64,000 nt of DNA from positions 1 to 64,000 of the forward strand of contig JANQNF010000058.1 of the NCBI GenBank assembly GCA_028279705.1, read 5' to 3'. The DNA comes from an archaeon. Its GTDB lineage: Archaea; Aenigmatarchaeota; Aenigmatarchaeia; QMZP01; JAFGSV01. Positions 43,987 through 53,115 of the stretch are shown here, in pieces. Position numbers and translations under genes: made by a program. Below the pieces are notes generated by a model. The model worked only from the letters and a program-made list of their open reading frames with translations. It made no database searches and was not told the DNA's origin. Each line of letters starts with the position of its first letter. The stretch's first letter is position 1.

Positions 43987-44661
43987 CTAAAATCCGAATA
44001 ATCTCCATCTTATCATACTCATACCGATTTTAAAGCCATCGGTAACGTCAATTACACTGGTTCCGTGCCCGGCGCCATATATAGTTTTGACAGTGACTTC
44101 CTTATATTTGAGCTTTTTGGACGCTATCCTCATGGCCATTTCTGAGCATACCGAATACCTATCCGTGTCCCATTTCATCTTTCTGTAAGCTTCTGGTGTA
44201 AATGCCTTGAAGCCCGACTGTGTGTCTACAATATATGATCCAAAAAATAGCTTTGACATCATTGCCAATCCCCAGTTACCGATTTTTTTTATCTTTGGCA
44301 TGTTTTCGTCATGGGGCCTTGAACCTATTGCCACATCAAGATCATATTTTACAAGGGAGTCCGTAAGATTTTTTATGTCTGCAGGGTTGTGCTGACCATC
44401 AGAATCAATCGTGACTATAATGTCAGCACCACGCTTTATGGCTTCTTCTGAGCCCCTTCTGAGCGTGAAACCGAGACCTTTGTTCACCTTGTTGTCAATT
44501 ATTAGGGCACCAGATTTTTTGGCCACTTCAAGGCTGTTGTCAACGCAGCCGTCAATAACTGCTACAACCTCATCCACATATTTTGCCACTTCCTTCACGA
44601 CTCTTCCAACGTTCTTCTCTTCGTTATACGTTGGTATGACAGCGATAATTTTCTTTTTCAT
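43987..44661 (-). CDS. GT2 glycosyltransferase, dolichol-phosphate mannose synthase-like
   Basis: This 224-residue GT-A enzyme contains IAVIPTYNEEKNVGRVVKEV (about 5-24), VVAVIDGCVDNS near 33 and the metal-binding DSDGQH near 86-91. It resembles catalytic parts of DPM1/DpgS-type enzymes that charge a lipid phosphate with a sugar, and it lacks a membrane tail. The donor is unknown. It is divergent from the paratose-epimerase-like gene (93-base gap) and precedes the SPASM radical SAM gene. Confidence 0.88.
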   Translation of the reverse strand: MKKKIIAVIPTYNEEKNVGRVVKEVAKYVDEVVAVIDGCVDNSLEVAKKSGALIIDNKVNKGLGFTLRRGSEEAIKRGADIIVTIDSDGQHNPADIKNLTDSLVKYDLDVAIGSRPHDENMPKIKKIGNWGLAMMSKLFFGSYIVDTQSGFKAFTPEAYRKMKWDTDRYSVCSEMAMRIASKKLKYKEVTVKTIYGAGHGTSVIDVTDGFKIGMSMIRWRLFGF

Positions 44662-44754
44662 GTAAAATCACGGATAAATGTATTATTCTTCTAATAAAGA
44701 CATTTATATCATGCAAGAGTAAAAAGATTTACTTGGTAATAGGGAAGTGGAAAA

Positions 44755-45789
44755 ATGAAGATACTTGTGACTGGGGGTGCAGGACTTGTAGGTTCAGAAT
44801 GTTGCAGATTATTTTCTTCGGAAGGCTACGAAGTCATATCCGTAGACAACTACATGCGGGGTAAGATATTTGGAACGGACGGGAATACTTCTTCTACCAT
44901 GAAAGCTCTCACAGACGAACTTGACATAGAACATCACGACATTGATATAAGAGACGAGAAGATGGGGGAACTTGTAAAGAATGTGGACGCGATAATCCAT
45001 ACTGCTGCTCAACCATCCCATCCAAGATCCATAGAGATACCTGTTGAGGATTTCCAGATAAATGCGCATGGAACTCTGATGCTTCTTGAGAATGTGAGGA
45101 AGTATAACAAGGACGCCACGTTTGTATTCTGCTCCACCAACAAGGTATACGGTGAGATGCCAAACAGGTTCTCTTACAAGAAGGTCGGGAAGCGCTTTGA
45201 ACCAGAGGATAGAAAACTCCATGACGGGTTTGATGAAAGCCTCAGTATAGATCAGAACATGCACACACCTTTTGGAGTTTCCAAGACTGCTGCCGATCTC
45301 TACACCCAGGAATATGCATACCTTTACGGTCTGAAGACCGGCGTATTTAGGATGGGCTGTATAACTGGGGGTGCGGCAAAGGCCGTTGAGATGCATAACT
45401 GGGAACCGTTTTTCGTGAAGAAAGCACTCACCGGGGATCTGCTCACGATTTTTGGTTACGGTGGTTGTCAGGTAAGGGACGTCATACATGCAGCTGACCT
45501 GGCAAAACTTTTTCTAGAATTCATTAAAAATCCGAGGCCTGGTGAGGTTTACAATATAGGTGGTGCCAGGCAGAATTCAATTTCGCTTCTGGAATCGTTT
45601 GACCTCATAGAGAAGATAACCGGAAAGAAGATGAACTATAAGATGGGCCCGGAAAGAGAGGCAGACCACCAGTGGTGGATAAGTAACATAGGTAAAGCGA
45701 GAAAGCATTACAAGAACTGGGACATACGTATAAATCTTGAAGATATATTCAGGGAAATACACAAAGCTCTGATCAAAGAGTCAGTTTGA
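44755..45789 (+). CDS. NAD-dependent sugar epimerase, CDP-paratose 2-epimerase-like
   Basis: This 344-residue extended SDR has VTGGAGLVGSECCRLFSSEG (about 5-24), STNKVYGEMPN near 124 and HTPFGVSKTAADLYTQ (YxxxK-type, with F in place of Y at the usual position and catalytic Lys) near 177. The GxFRMGCITGGAAKA stretch is typical of tyvelose/paratose 2-epimerases. It may make a dideoxyhexose or another 2-epimer. The ATG follows GGGAAGTGG. The gene overlaps the convergent GT39-like gene by 17 bases. Confidence 0.78.
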   Translation: MKILVTGGAGLVGSECCRLFSSEGYEVISVDNYMRGKIFGTDGNTSSTMKALTDELDIEHHDIDIRDEKMGELVKNVDAIIHTAAQPSHPRSIEIPVEDFQINAHGTLMLLENVRKYNKDATFVFCSTNKVYGEMPNRFSYKKVGKRFEPEDRKLHDGFDESLSIDQNMHTPFGVSKTAADLYTQEYAYLYGLKTGVFRMGCITGGAAKAVEMHNWEPFFVKKALTGDLLTIFGYGGCQVRDVIHAADLAKLFLEFIKNPRPGEVYNIGGARQNSISLLESFDLIEKITGKKMNYKMGPEREADHQWWISNIGKARKHYKNWDIRINLEDIFREIHKALIKESV

Positions 45790-47380
45790 TTTTTGCTTCC
45801 TCTTTCTGAAAATCGAAGTATCGTGATATGTCTTCATCGACTTTATATACCTTTATAGGTCTTATGTGATCGGTTCTCATGCCAGCTATTCTTGCATCTG
45901 TTTCTCTCATATGATCAACATTTTCAAAGACTGCTACAGGCGAGAAATCGTTCTCAAACCTTTCGAAATCAAAGAAAGAAAGTCTTTCACTATCCTTTCC
46001 AAGGGAGTCCACTATCACGTATGTGACCTCAGACGTCCTGTCTGTTTCATCATGTTCCCACCAGTTGCCAGTGTCGAGTTCGTGGTAAAAAAGAAGCTGA
46101 GACCACCCAGTATAGAATATGAGATCATCCCCAACAACGTTCTGGCTTATGTATCTTCCTACATTCTTGTACCCGTCATGGTATGACGTGATAGAGTCCA
46201 ATGATATTAACATGCAACTTACTACAGTTAACGCGAGTACTAACAATATAAGATCCCGTCTTTTCAAAGACTGAACACCTTTTGATGCAATGATGATGAA
46301 TGGGGGCATCGCAGCGAGTATGAACCTTGAACCCTTGATGACCATTATCAACGACAGGAACACAAAAAAGAATATGAACCAGAAATAAAGAAAAGAATCT
46401 TCCTTGCACGGATTTTTGACGTAATTGTAAGTATACAAAAGGAACAGCAAGACCAATAAAGGCGAAGTCCAGACCAAAATAACGTCTATGTAATAAATGG
46501 GGTTTGCTGTATTGTGAGCATTTCCGACCACATCGGAAAGAAACATGAAATAGCTATAGTATTCAATTAATCCGAGTTGTATAACTTCAGCAGAATTTGA
46601 AATCATCCATTCGATGTTTACATCTTTCAGCGAGAAGTAACTATTCCCCCCCGAACTTGCATAAACTCCAATACCTATTCCGTATATCCATGGAATATGC
46701 ATCAATGCCATGATTACTGCAACTATAATGATTCCCTTTAAGTCGAAAAGGAAATCTTTCCACTTGAACCTATTTTTTATTGACATTGAGATGTAGTAGA
46801 GTATACCGAAGGTTGCGGGTACGAAAAAAACGAACACGCCGATATATTTGGTCAGGAAGGTGATCCCTGCCAGAAATCCGTAGATTACGTAATAGAGCAT
46901 TTTCCTTTCTCTGAATGCAATGAAGAACGAAAATAAGCTGACAGTCATGAAGAATGTTAGAACACCGTCAACGACAAGATGCCTCGAATTGATTATGAAA
47001 AAAGCACTTACTGCAGTGAAGAAAGATGCAATAGTGCCGGTCTTTTCATCGTATAGATACCTGCCAAAAAGGAACATAGAAATTACAAGCAACACCCCGT
47101 ACATCGCGGTCGCCCCGATTGCTACGTAGTCGAGAACACCGAACAGCATGAAGGCTATTGCAATCGATATTGGATAAACCGGCGGTTCCCAGTACATCGG
47201 CCTTCCAAATTCACCTATCATCCATGTTGACATTCGAATGAAATTGCCTGCATCGCCATGCGACAATCCGAGCGATTCTATTGACCAGAATCTAGTACAG
47301 ACCGAAAGAAATACTATAAGCAAAAACGAAATCAGTGCCCAGTTCCTTTTCATTTTCTTACTGAGGCACTTCTTATTCAT
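45773..47380 (-). CDS. GT39/ArnT-like membrane glycosyltransferase (GT-C fold)
   Basis: This 535-residue polytopic protein has about ten to twelve TM segments and a short extracytoplasmic C-terminus. The first loop carries SHGDAGNFIRMSTWMIGEFG near 37-56, the acidic catalytic loop of the PMT/ArnT family, and GRPMYWEPPVYPI follows. Such enzymes use a lipid-phosphate sugar as donor. The track start at 47389 is a GTG; the ATG at 47380 precedes a Lys-rich N-terminus. It is divergent from the GT2 gene at 47466, which could supply its lipid-linked donor. Confidence 0.82.
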   Translation of the reverse strand: MNKKCLSKKMKRNWALISFLLIVFLSVCTRFWSIESLGLSHGDAGNFIRMSTWMIGEFGRPMYWEPPVYPISIAIAFMLFGVLDYVAIGATAMYGVLLVISMFLFGRYLYDEKTGTIASFFTAVSAFFIINSRHLVVDGVLTFFMTVSLFSFFIAFRERKMLYYVIYGFLAGITFLTKYIGVFVFFVPATFGILYYISMSIKNRFKWKDFLFDLKGIIIVAVIMALMHIPWIYGIGIGVYASSGGNSYFSLKDVNIEWMISNSAEVIQLGLIEYYSYFMFLSDVVGNAHNTANPIYYIDVILVWTSPLLVLLFLLYTYNYVKNPCKEDSFLYFWFIFFFVFLSLIMVIKGSRFILAAMPPFIIIASKGVQSLKRRDLILLVLALTVVSCMLISLDSITSYHDGYKNVGRYISQNVVGDDLIFYTGWSQLLFYHELDTGNWWEHDETDRTSEVTYVIVDSLGKDSERLSFFDFERFENDFSPVAVFENVDHMRETDARIAGMRTDHIRPIKVYKVDEDISRYFDFQKEEAKIKLTL

Positions 47381-47465
47381 ATTTTTCACATACTATAACA
47401 TCTCTACCTATCTTTTTATAGTTTATAATATTAACTTTAATTGGAAATTCATTCGGGTTTTCATT

Positions 47466-48350
47466 ATGAAGCTTGTAATAACAATTCCTGCGTACAACGA
47501 GGCAGATACGATCGGAAAAGTCGTAGACGACGTAAAGAAGGTTTTCAGTAAAAGACGCGAGAAGTTTAGTATACTAGTCGTTGATGACGGCTCGACTGAT
47601 AAAACCTCGGAAATTGCCAGGGCAGCTGGTGCGAAGGTGATAAAACATCCCCACAATTATGGACTTGCCGAAACATTTCGCACGGAGATGAAAGAGGCTC
47701 TCAAGATCAAGCCCGATGTCATAGTTCATACGGATGCTGATGGTCAGTATTTGGCTGAAGAGATACCAAAGCTACTTGGACCTATAGAGAAAAAGGAAGC
47801 AGATTTGGTTTTGGGATCAAGGTTCATGGGAAAAATAGAGGAGATGCCTTTCATCAAAAGGTGGGGAAATGTGGCATTCTCCAAGGTCATATCAAGGGTC
47901 ACTAACGTGAAAATAACGGACGGGCAGACAGGTTTCAGGGCATTTACCTCTGAAGTTGCAGATAAAGTGAATGTCATATCGACCCACACGTACACACAGG
48001 AGATGATAATCAAAGCAGTGAAAGAGAAATTCCGTGTAAAGGAAGTGCCAATAACTTTTGCAAAAAGGAGGTCTGGAAAAAGTAAACTGATATCGAATCC
48101 CCTTGGTTATGCCATTCGTGCATGGATAAACATATTCAGGTTATACAGAGATTTCGAACCTTTGAAATTCTTTGGAAAGTTGGCTGCAGCATTCATCGTT
48201 CCTGGTGTACTGATAGGACTTTACCTGGTGTACCTCTTTTTGATACAGGGCTATATCGGGCATATACCCAGCACGATACTTTCAATGCTTCTGATCGTCA
48301 CGGGCTTGCAGATACTGATATTGGGCTTCATTGCTGATATGGAGAAATGA
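47466..48350 (+). CDS. GT2 lipid-phosphate sugar synthase with C-terminal TM segments
   Basis: This 294-residue protein has a DPM1-like catalytic domain (LVITIPAYNEADTIGKVVDD, about 2-21; VVDDGSTDKT near 40; HTDADGQYLAEEIP near 90). Two C-terminal membrane segments follow (about 225-285, AAFIVPGVLIGLYLVYLFLI). It likely makes a dolichyl-phosphate sugar for GT-C enzymes such as its neighbour. The track start at 47238 antisense-overlaps the GT39 gene and is rejected in favour of ATG 47466, the first Met of the catalytic domain. Confidence 0.9.
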   Translation: MKLVITIPAYNEADTIGKVVDDVKKVFSKRREKFSILVVDDGSTDKTSEIARAAGAKVIKHPHNYGLAETFRTEMKEALKIKPDVIVHTDADGQYLAEEIPKLLGPIEKKEADLVLGSRFMGKIEEMPFIKRWGNVAFSKVISRVTNVKITDGQTGFRAFTSEVADKVNVISTHTYTQEMIIKAVKEKFRVKEVPITFAKRRSGKSKLISNPLGYAIRAWINIFRLYRDFEPLKFFGKLAAAFIVPGVLIGLYLVYLFLIQGYIGHIPSTILSMLLIVTGLQILILGFIADMEK

Positions 48351-48351
48351 A

Positions 48352-49479
48352 TCAACCGACTGCTTTTTTTACACCGTCGATTATATGATCAAGCTCGCTT
48401 TTCCGGAGCTGAGGATACATGGGAAGGGTAACTATACTCTCTGAAACCTTCTCCGTAACGGGTAAGTCACCCTTCTTCCACCCAAGTGACTGATAGAATG
48501 GCTGGATATGCACCGGTGGATCGAAATGCACGTTGGCACCTATCCCGTCTTTCCTCAATTTCGATATGAAATTGGTCCTGCTGATTTTTCTGGTGTCCAA
48601 CTTTATCGTGTACATCTGATAGACATGCTTGGCTTTGTCTATCTCAACTGGCGTTTCTATTGCTTCGATATCTCCTAGATATTTATTGAGATAGCTGGCA
48701 TGCTCCCTTCTCAGATCGTTCATCTTGTCGAGCTTCTTAAGTTGAACGATTCCTATCGCTGACAGTACGTCGCACATCCTGAAATTATATCCTGCTTCAA
48801 TCGATGCCCTGAGCCATGGTCGCTCCTTCTTCTCCCTTTCATATGTGCTGCTTGACATGCCATGGGCCTTAAGCACATTGATCTTTCCGGCAATTTCGTC
48901 ATCATCTGTTGTTATCATCCCACCTTCGCCTGTGGTCATGTTCTTTGTGGGGAAGAATGAGTAGCATCCGATGCCGAATGTGCCCACCTTCTTTCCGCCG
49001 TATTCGCCGCCTATTGTCTCTGCTGAGTCTTCGATGACAGCCAAGTCATGCCTTCTGGCTATCTCCATGATCTCATCCATATTACATGACTGGCCTGCAA
49101 AATGGACAGGCATTATCCCGACGGTTTTGTCTGTGATCAACTCTTCTATTTTACCGGGGTCGATGTTACATGTTTCATAGTCTATCTCACCGAAGACCAC
49201 TTTGCACCCAGCGTTTATTATTGAATTCGCAGAAGCAGAGAAAGTGAAGCTTGGAACTATTATTTCACCCTCCAAACCGAGCGCCTCTATAGTCAGCTGA
49301 AGAGCGGAAGTGCAGGAGTTCATACTGCTCGCATACTTCACTCCCATGTATTTGGCGAACTCACTTTCAAACTCCTTGGTTTTTGGCCCGTGAGCCAGCC
49401 ATCCAGACTCGAGAACATCCGTGACTAATGAGATCTCCTCTTCGTCAATATTGGGGATGCATAAAGGTATGTTCATCAT
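48352..49479 (-). CDS. DegT/DnrJ/EryC1 sugar aminotransferase
   Basis: This 375-residue PLP enzyme has MNSCTSALQLTIEAL near 53-67, IEDSAETIGGEYGGKKVGTF near 151 and the Schiff-base Lys in FFPTKNMTTGEGG near 183. It transaminates a keto-sugar nucleotide, a step in making amino-dideoxy sugars; the formyltransferase at 51830 could then act on the amine. It is convergent with the GT2 gene (1-base gap) and its start overlaps the epimerase stop by 4 bases in operon. Confidence 0.9.
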   Translation of the reverse strand: MMNIPLCIPNIDEEEISLVTDVLESGWLAHGPKTKEFESEFAKYMGVKYASSMNSCTSALQLTIEALGLEGEIIVPSFTFSASANSIINAGCKVVFGEIDYETCNIDPGKIEELITDKTVGIMPVHFAGQSCNMDEIMEIARRHDLAVIEDSAETIGGEYGGKKVGTFGIGCYSFFPTKNMTTGEGGMITTDDDEIAGKINVLKAHGMSSSTYEREKKERPWLRASIEAGYNFRMCDVLSAIGIVQLKKLDKMNDLRREHASYLNKYLGDIEAIETPVEIDKAKHVYQMYTIKLDTRKISRTNFISKLRKDGIGANVHFDPPVHIQPFYQSLGWKKGDLPVTEKVSESIVTLPMYPQLRKSELDHIIDGVKKAVG

Positions 49480-50456
49480 CCATCACTCAGTCCATTCTTT
49501 ATTTTCAGATTGAATGCAGGAGCGTAAACATCCAGCACCCACCTAATGTACTCATTGATTCCGGTTTCTATGTTGTACTTAGGTTTGTATCCGAGCTTCT
49601 TTTTGGCCTTGCTAATATCCAGGTCACCTCTTTTCGTATCAATCGACCTGGCACCGACTTCTTTTATCACAGTCCCTGGTACGAATTTCTTCACGACCTC
49701 TGCAAGTTCCTTTATACTGTAAACACCCTCGCCGCAGATGTTGAAGACCTCGCCGTCGGATTCCTTGAGCTTGGAAGCGAGGACTATACCTTCAGCAACA
49801 TCCTTGACGTAAGAGAAGTTCCTCCTCTGGACACCGCCACCATGAAGCTCGAGTGGTACGCCTTGGATGGCATTCTCAATGAAGTTCTTGGCAACCCTCT
49901 TCTCGAGGTCACCCGGACCGTATACTGACGATGTTCTAAGAATCGAGACGGGCAAGTCATACGTTCTGTAGTAGCTTATTGTTATCCTGTCGGCAGCCAA
50001 CTTTGTTGCACCGTATATGTCTTTCGGTTCCAGCGGATGTTTCTCATCCGCTGGCGTGTACTGGAAGTTCCCGTAGCTGGATGATGTCGAGACGTATATG
50101 AACTTGCTAAGGTCGAACTGCCTTGCGGCTTCAAGCAGATTGAATGTGCCGACAGTGTTGACCTTGAATGTAAGTGAAGGATTCTTCACTGCAGTGGGAA
50201 TGAACGTAATTGCCGCGGTGTGGATTATCTTTTCGTTCTTGTACTTCTTCAAGGTTTTTACAATGGAGTCGAAATCGGTTATGTCGCCGTTGACCAGTGC
50301 AACTTTATCCTGTATGTCGGAAAGTCTTAGCTTTTTCAGAATATCCATTTTACCCTGACTGAAGTTGTCAAACACTACTACATTTTCGCCATTCTCTACA
50401 AGCTTTCTACAGACATGTGAACCGATAAAACCGGCACCGCCAGTTACTAGTACCAT
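49476..50456 (-). CDS. NAD-dependent sugar epimerase/dehydratase (GalE-like SDR)
   Basis: This 326-residue SDR, from ATG 50456, has [20 protein letters not shown] (about 2-21), YVSTSSSYGNFQYTP and the catalytic YGATKLAADR (YxxxK) near 152-161. VYGPGDLEKRVAKNFIENA follows. The track start at 50510 adds 18 residues. It is likely a 4-epimerase or a sugar 4,6-dehydratase-related enzyme. It is first in an operon with the DegT aminotransferase, which fits amino-sugar formation. Confidence 0.88.
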   Translation of the reverse strand: MVLVTGGAGFIGSHVCRKLVENGENVVVFDNFSQGKMDILKKLRLSDIQDKVALVNGDITDFDSIVKTLKKYKNEKIIHTAAITFIPTAVKNPSLTFKVNTVGTFNLLEAARQFDLSKFIYVSTSSSYGNFQYTPADEKHPLEPKDIYGATKLAADRITISYYRTYDLPVSILRTSSVYGPGDLEKRVAKNFIENAIQGVPLELHGGGVQRRNFSYVKDVAEGIVLASKLKESDGEVFNICGEGVYSIKELAEVVKKFVPGTVIKEVGARSIDTKRGDLDISKAKKKLGYKPKYNIETGINEYIRWVLDVYAPAFNLKIKNGLSDG

Positions 50457-50621
50457 CCATTTCACCGAGTATATAATAAACAACCGGTTTAATTTAAAAG
50501 CGTATGCCAAGTTTATTTCCCATTGAGTCCTTAATTGGAATAATATGTGGGATGAAGTTGGGATAATATATTAAAACAGATACATGTTTCTTTAAAACAC
50601 CTTTCGGTCTTAGTGGTTAAT

Positions 50622-51827
50622 ATGAGAATCTGCATAATAACACACGAATTCCCACCTAACGTGAGCACGGGATCAGGCAGGTATGCCACTAATCTTGTGA
50701 AAGAGCTCATCAAGAGAGGTCATGATGTGGTAGTCGTCTGCCCAAAATTCGGTAACGAGAAAGGATACGAGAAGAGAGAGAGGCTTAAGATTTACAGACT
50801 CAGACTTCAGAGTTCAAAAACGCTATCGAGGATAACTCCTAACATACTGGATCAGAGAGTGCTTTTTAATGTAAAGTTGAAGGGATTTTTTAGCATCTTT
50901 CCAATAGGTGATTATGACATACTTCACATGGTCGATGAACACGTCAGTTTCTTTCTCGATGATGAAATCAAAAAGAAGGTATCTACCATCATATCCGTAA
51001 ATCAGTATTATGCGCTTGAGTCTTCGTGGAACATATTGAAATTCCCATATTTCTGCAGTGACTTGTTGTTGAGATATCTGGCATGGAACATAATCAAGAT
51101 ATTCGACAAGAAATCGTTGAAAAAGGCCGATGCCATAATTCCGGATACCAGATATGCGGGCGAATCCGTTCACAAGTATGCGGGCGTTTCTAAGGAAAGA
51201 ATTTTCCCGATTTACAAAGGGGTCGATGTTGATAAATTCATCAGACCCGTCAGTGATAAGAAGTACGGCACTCACAAACTCCTCTACATCGGAAGCAACA
51301 TGGAAAGGAAGGGCGTCGATTACATCATAAGGGCGATGCCGCATATAGTCGATGAATATCCTGACGCAGAGCTGACTATAATAGGAAAGGCATCATCACT
51401 CTTCAGACGAAAAATTCACAAGCTGATAAAAGAGCACAATCTTCAAGGACATGTCAAGTGCATACCTCATTGCCCTGCTGACAAGATACCCGACCATTTC
51501 GCAGAAGCGAACGTCTTCGTTCTCGCCCCGATAATCGAGGATCTGGCTCAGGTCCTTCTTGAGGCTATGTCCACGAGGACCCCAGTCGTGTGCACGGATG
51601 TCGGCGCAAATCCCGAAGGAATCGTTGACGGTGTCACCGGCTTCCTCGTGCCTCCGAAGGATTCTCACGCGATAGCCGATGCCGTGAAGAGAGTATTCTC
51701 TGATCCAAACCTTGCCAGAAGACTCGGAAACAACGGCCTGGAGAGGGTCCGGACAGTTTTCAATGCACCCAGGATGTTCAGAGAGACAATGGGCGTCTAT
51801 GATGATATTGTGAAGGGGAGGAAATAG
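50622..51827 (+). CDS. GT4 glycosyltransferase (GT-B fold)
   Basis: This 401-residue retaining glycosyltransferase has an N-terminal loop EFPPNVSTGSGRYATNLVKE (about 8-27). The C-terminal nucleotide-sugar site includes LLYIGSNMERKGVDYIIRAM near 222 and EDLAQVLLEAMSTRTPVV (the EX7E motif) near 305-322. The acceptor and donor are unknown. The track start 50613 is a GTG upstream of ATG 50622. The formyltransferase gene follows at 2 bases, and three glycan genes run on in one direction. Confidence 0.9.
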   Translation: MRICIITHEFPPNVSTGSGRYATNLVKELIKRGHDVVVVCPKFGNEKGYEKRERLKIYRLRLQSSKTLSRITPNILDQRVLFNVKLKGFFSIFPIGDYDILHMVDEHVSFFLDDEIKKKVSTIISVNQYYALESSWNILKFPYFCSDLLLRYLAWNIIKIFDKKSLKKADAIIPDTRYAGESVHKYAGVSKERIFPIYKGVDVDKFIRPVSDKKYGTHKLLYIGSNMERKGVDYIIRAMPHIVDEYPDAELTIIGKASSLFRRKIHKLIKEHNLQGHVKCIPHCPADKIPDHFAEANVFVLAPIIEDLAQVLLEAMSTRTPVVCTDVGANPEGIVDGVTGFLVPPKDSHAIADAVKRVFSDPNLARRLGNNGLERVRTVFNAPRMFRETMGVYDDIVKGRK

Positions 51828-51829
51828 TC

Positions 51830-52537
51830 ATGGCCAATAAAAACCCGAGGATATTGTATATAGGGAAGAACCACGTCGTGAAGAGCATCAAGGTTTTCAA
51901 AAGACTTGCAGAGGAATTCGAAGTGGTGGGTGTGGTCACGATACCCGCAAAGATGTCAGCCAAGGCCAGGAACAAGGTTTTAGGATGGGGCTCTGTAGAA
52001 GACATCGCAAAAAGGAACAACATACCTGTCATCAAAACAAGAAAGATAGATGACGGGACGAAAGATTTCGTACGGTCTAAGAAGCCCGACATTATCATTT
52101 CAAATTCGAACCCTCTTTTCGTTCCGGACGATGTGATAAAGATGTCGAATATCGCTGCAATCGGCTGTCATCCGTCATTATTGCCGAGAAATAGAGGAAA
52201 GCACGGTGTAATGGGTCATCTAAAAGCAGGGGATGATAAAGCCGGTTGTACAGTATTTCATCTAACGAAAGAGGTGGACGAGGGGGATATTGTTAGACAG
52301 ATAGACGTTCCGATCTATTGGTGGGATAATACACTTACAGTTACTAGAAGGATGAATAGAAAAATTCCATCCATGGTCGTAAATGCGGTTAAGGACCTTA
52401 GCTCGGGCAAGAAATCCGCCAGACAGGACCATTCAAAGGCTACCTACAGCAACGAAAGAGTCGGGATAATCAAACTTTATATTTTCAGGCTTAAAAATTT
52501 CATAAGGAGAAACCGACATGAGAAGCATGCCTCGTAG
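51830..52537 (+). CDS. Formyltransferase-like protein (methionyl-tRNA/sugar N-formyltransferase fold)
   Basis: These 235 residues resemble the formyl-transferase N-terminal domain. CHPSLLPRNRGKHG near 114-127 has the catalytic His, and HLTKEVDEGDIV near 149-160 has the catalytic Asp. The Asn normally two residues before the His (NxH) reads GCH, a variant the sequence shows directly. In the context of an amino-sugar aminotransferase this could N-formylate a sugar amine using formyl-tetrahydrofolate. It may equally have changed chemistry. It overlaps the next methyltransferase gene by 20 bases. Confidence 0.72.
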   Translation: MANKNPRILYIGKNHVVKSIKVFKRLAEEFEVVGVVTIPAKMSAKARNKVLGWGSVEDIAKRNNIPVIKTRKIDDGTKDFVRSKKPDIIISNSNPLFVPDDVIKMSNIAAIGCHPSLLPRNRGKHGVMGHLKAGDDKAGCTVFHLTKEVDEGDIVRQIDVPIYWWDNTLTVTRRMNRKIPSMVVNAVKDLSSGKKSARQDHSKATYSNERVGIIKLYIFRLKNFIRRNRHEKHAS

Positions 52538-53087
52538 GATGACAGACCGTGTAATCAGACCATTCATCAGAGACAGTGACCTCGGGGATGTTCTTGAGGT
52601 GGGAGTGCAAAACGAGCCTTACAAATATTCATTTAACACCAGGAAAACTATAGATATCGATCCGAAGTTCTCTCCTGATGTAGTAGGTGACATCCAGAAC
52701 ACCAAGCTGAGAAAGGAACAGTTTGACACTATAATAGCAATCGAGCTTCTCGAGCATGTGCGCAGTCCGAAATCCGCTGCGGATGAGATGCATCGGTTGC
52801 TAAAGCGTAAAGGCAGAGCGATCCTATCGACAAGATTCACGAATAGGTATCATCCTATTCCCAAAGACTACTACAGATTCACAAGAGACAGTATCAGGGA
52901 TATCTTCTCATCATTCGATGACGTTAGGATCATCCCGACAGGAACGGCGTTCCATTCCGCTGTGCAGGCTCTGTTGTCCACGAAAATGAAGTACATCGTT
53001 TATCCACTTTCTGTTTTGCTGAGTTACTGGATGAAGAAGGACTTCAATTTTCCCTTGGGCTACGTCATAATCGCAAAGAAGAGGTAA
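52518..53087 (+). CDS. SAM-dependent methyltransferase (Methyltransf_11 type)
   Basis: This 189-residue methyltransferase has a diverged glycine loop (GDVLEVGVQNEPYKY, about 23-37), IDIDPKFSPDVVGDI and IIAIELLEHVRSPKSAADEM near 73-92. A C-terminal amphipathic stretch YVIIAKK is typical of the fold. The substrate is unknown. The start at 52518 lies inside the preceding gene and follows GGAGAAACC; later Met codons (52527, 52539) are alternatives. Confidence 0.8.
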   Translation: MRSMPRRMTDRVIRPFIRDSDLGDVLEVGVQNEPYKYSFNTRKTIDIDPKFSPDVVGDIQNTKLRKEQFDTIIAIELLEHVRSPKSAADEMHRLLKRKGRAILSTRFTNRYHPIPKDYYRFTRDSIRDIFSSFDDVRIIPTGTAFHSAVQALLSTKMKYIVYPLSVLLSYWMKKDFNFPLGYVIIAKKR

Positions 53088-53115
53088 TCGATATTATCGA
53101 TACTAAGGTGTAATA

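Noticed and set aside
44809-45489. 226-residue minus-strand ORF
   Set aside because: It lies antisense to the epimerase at 44755, which has intact SDR motifs; no family is seen.
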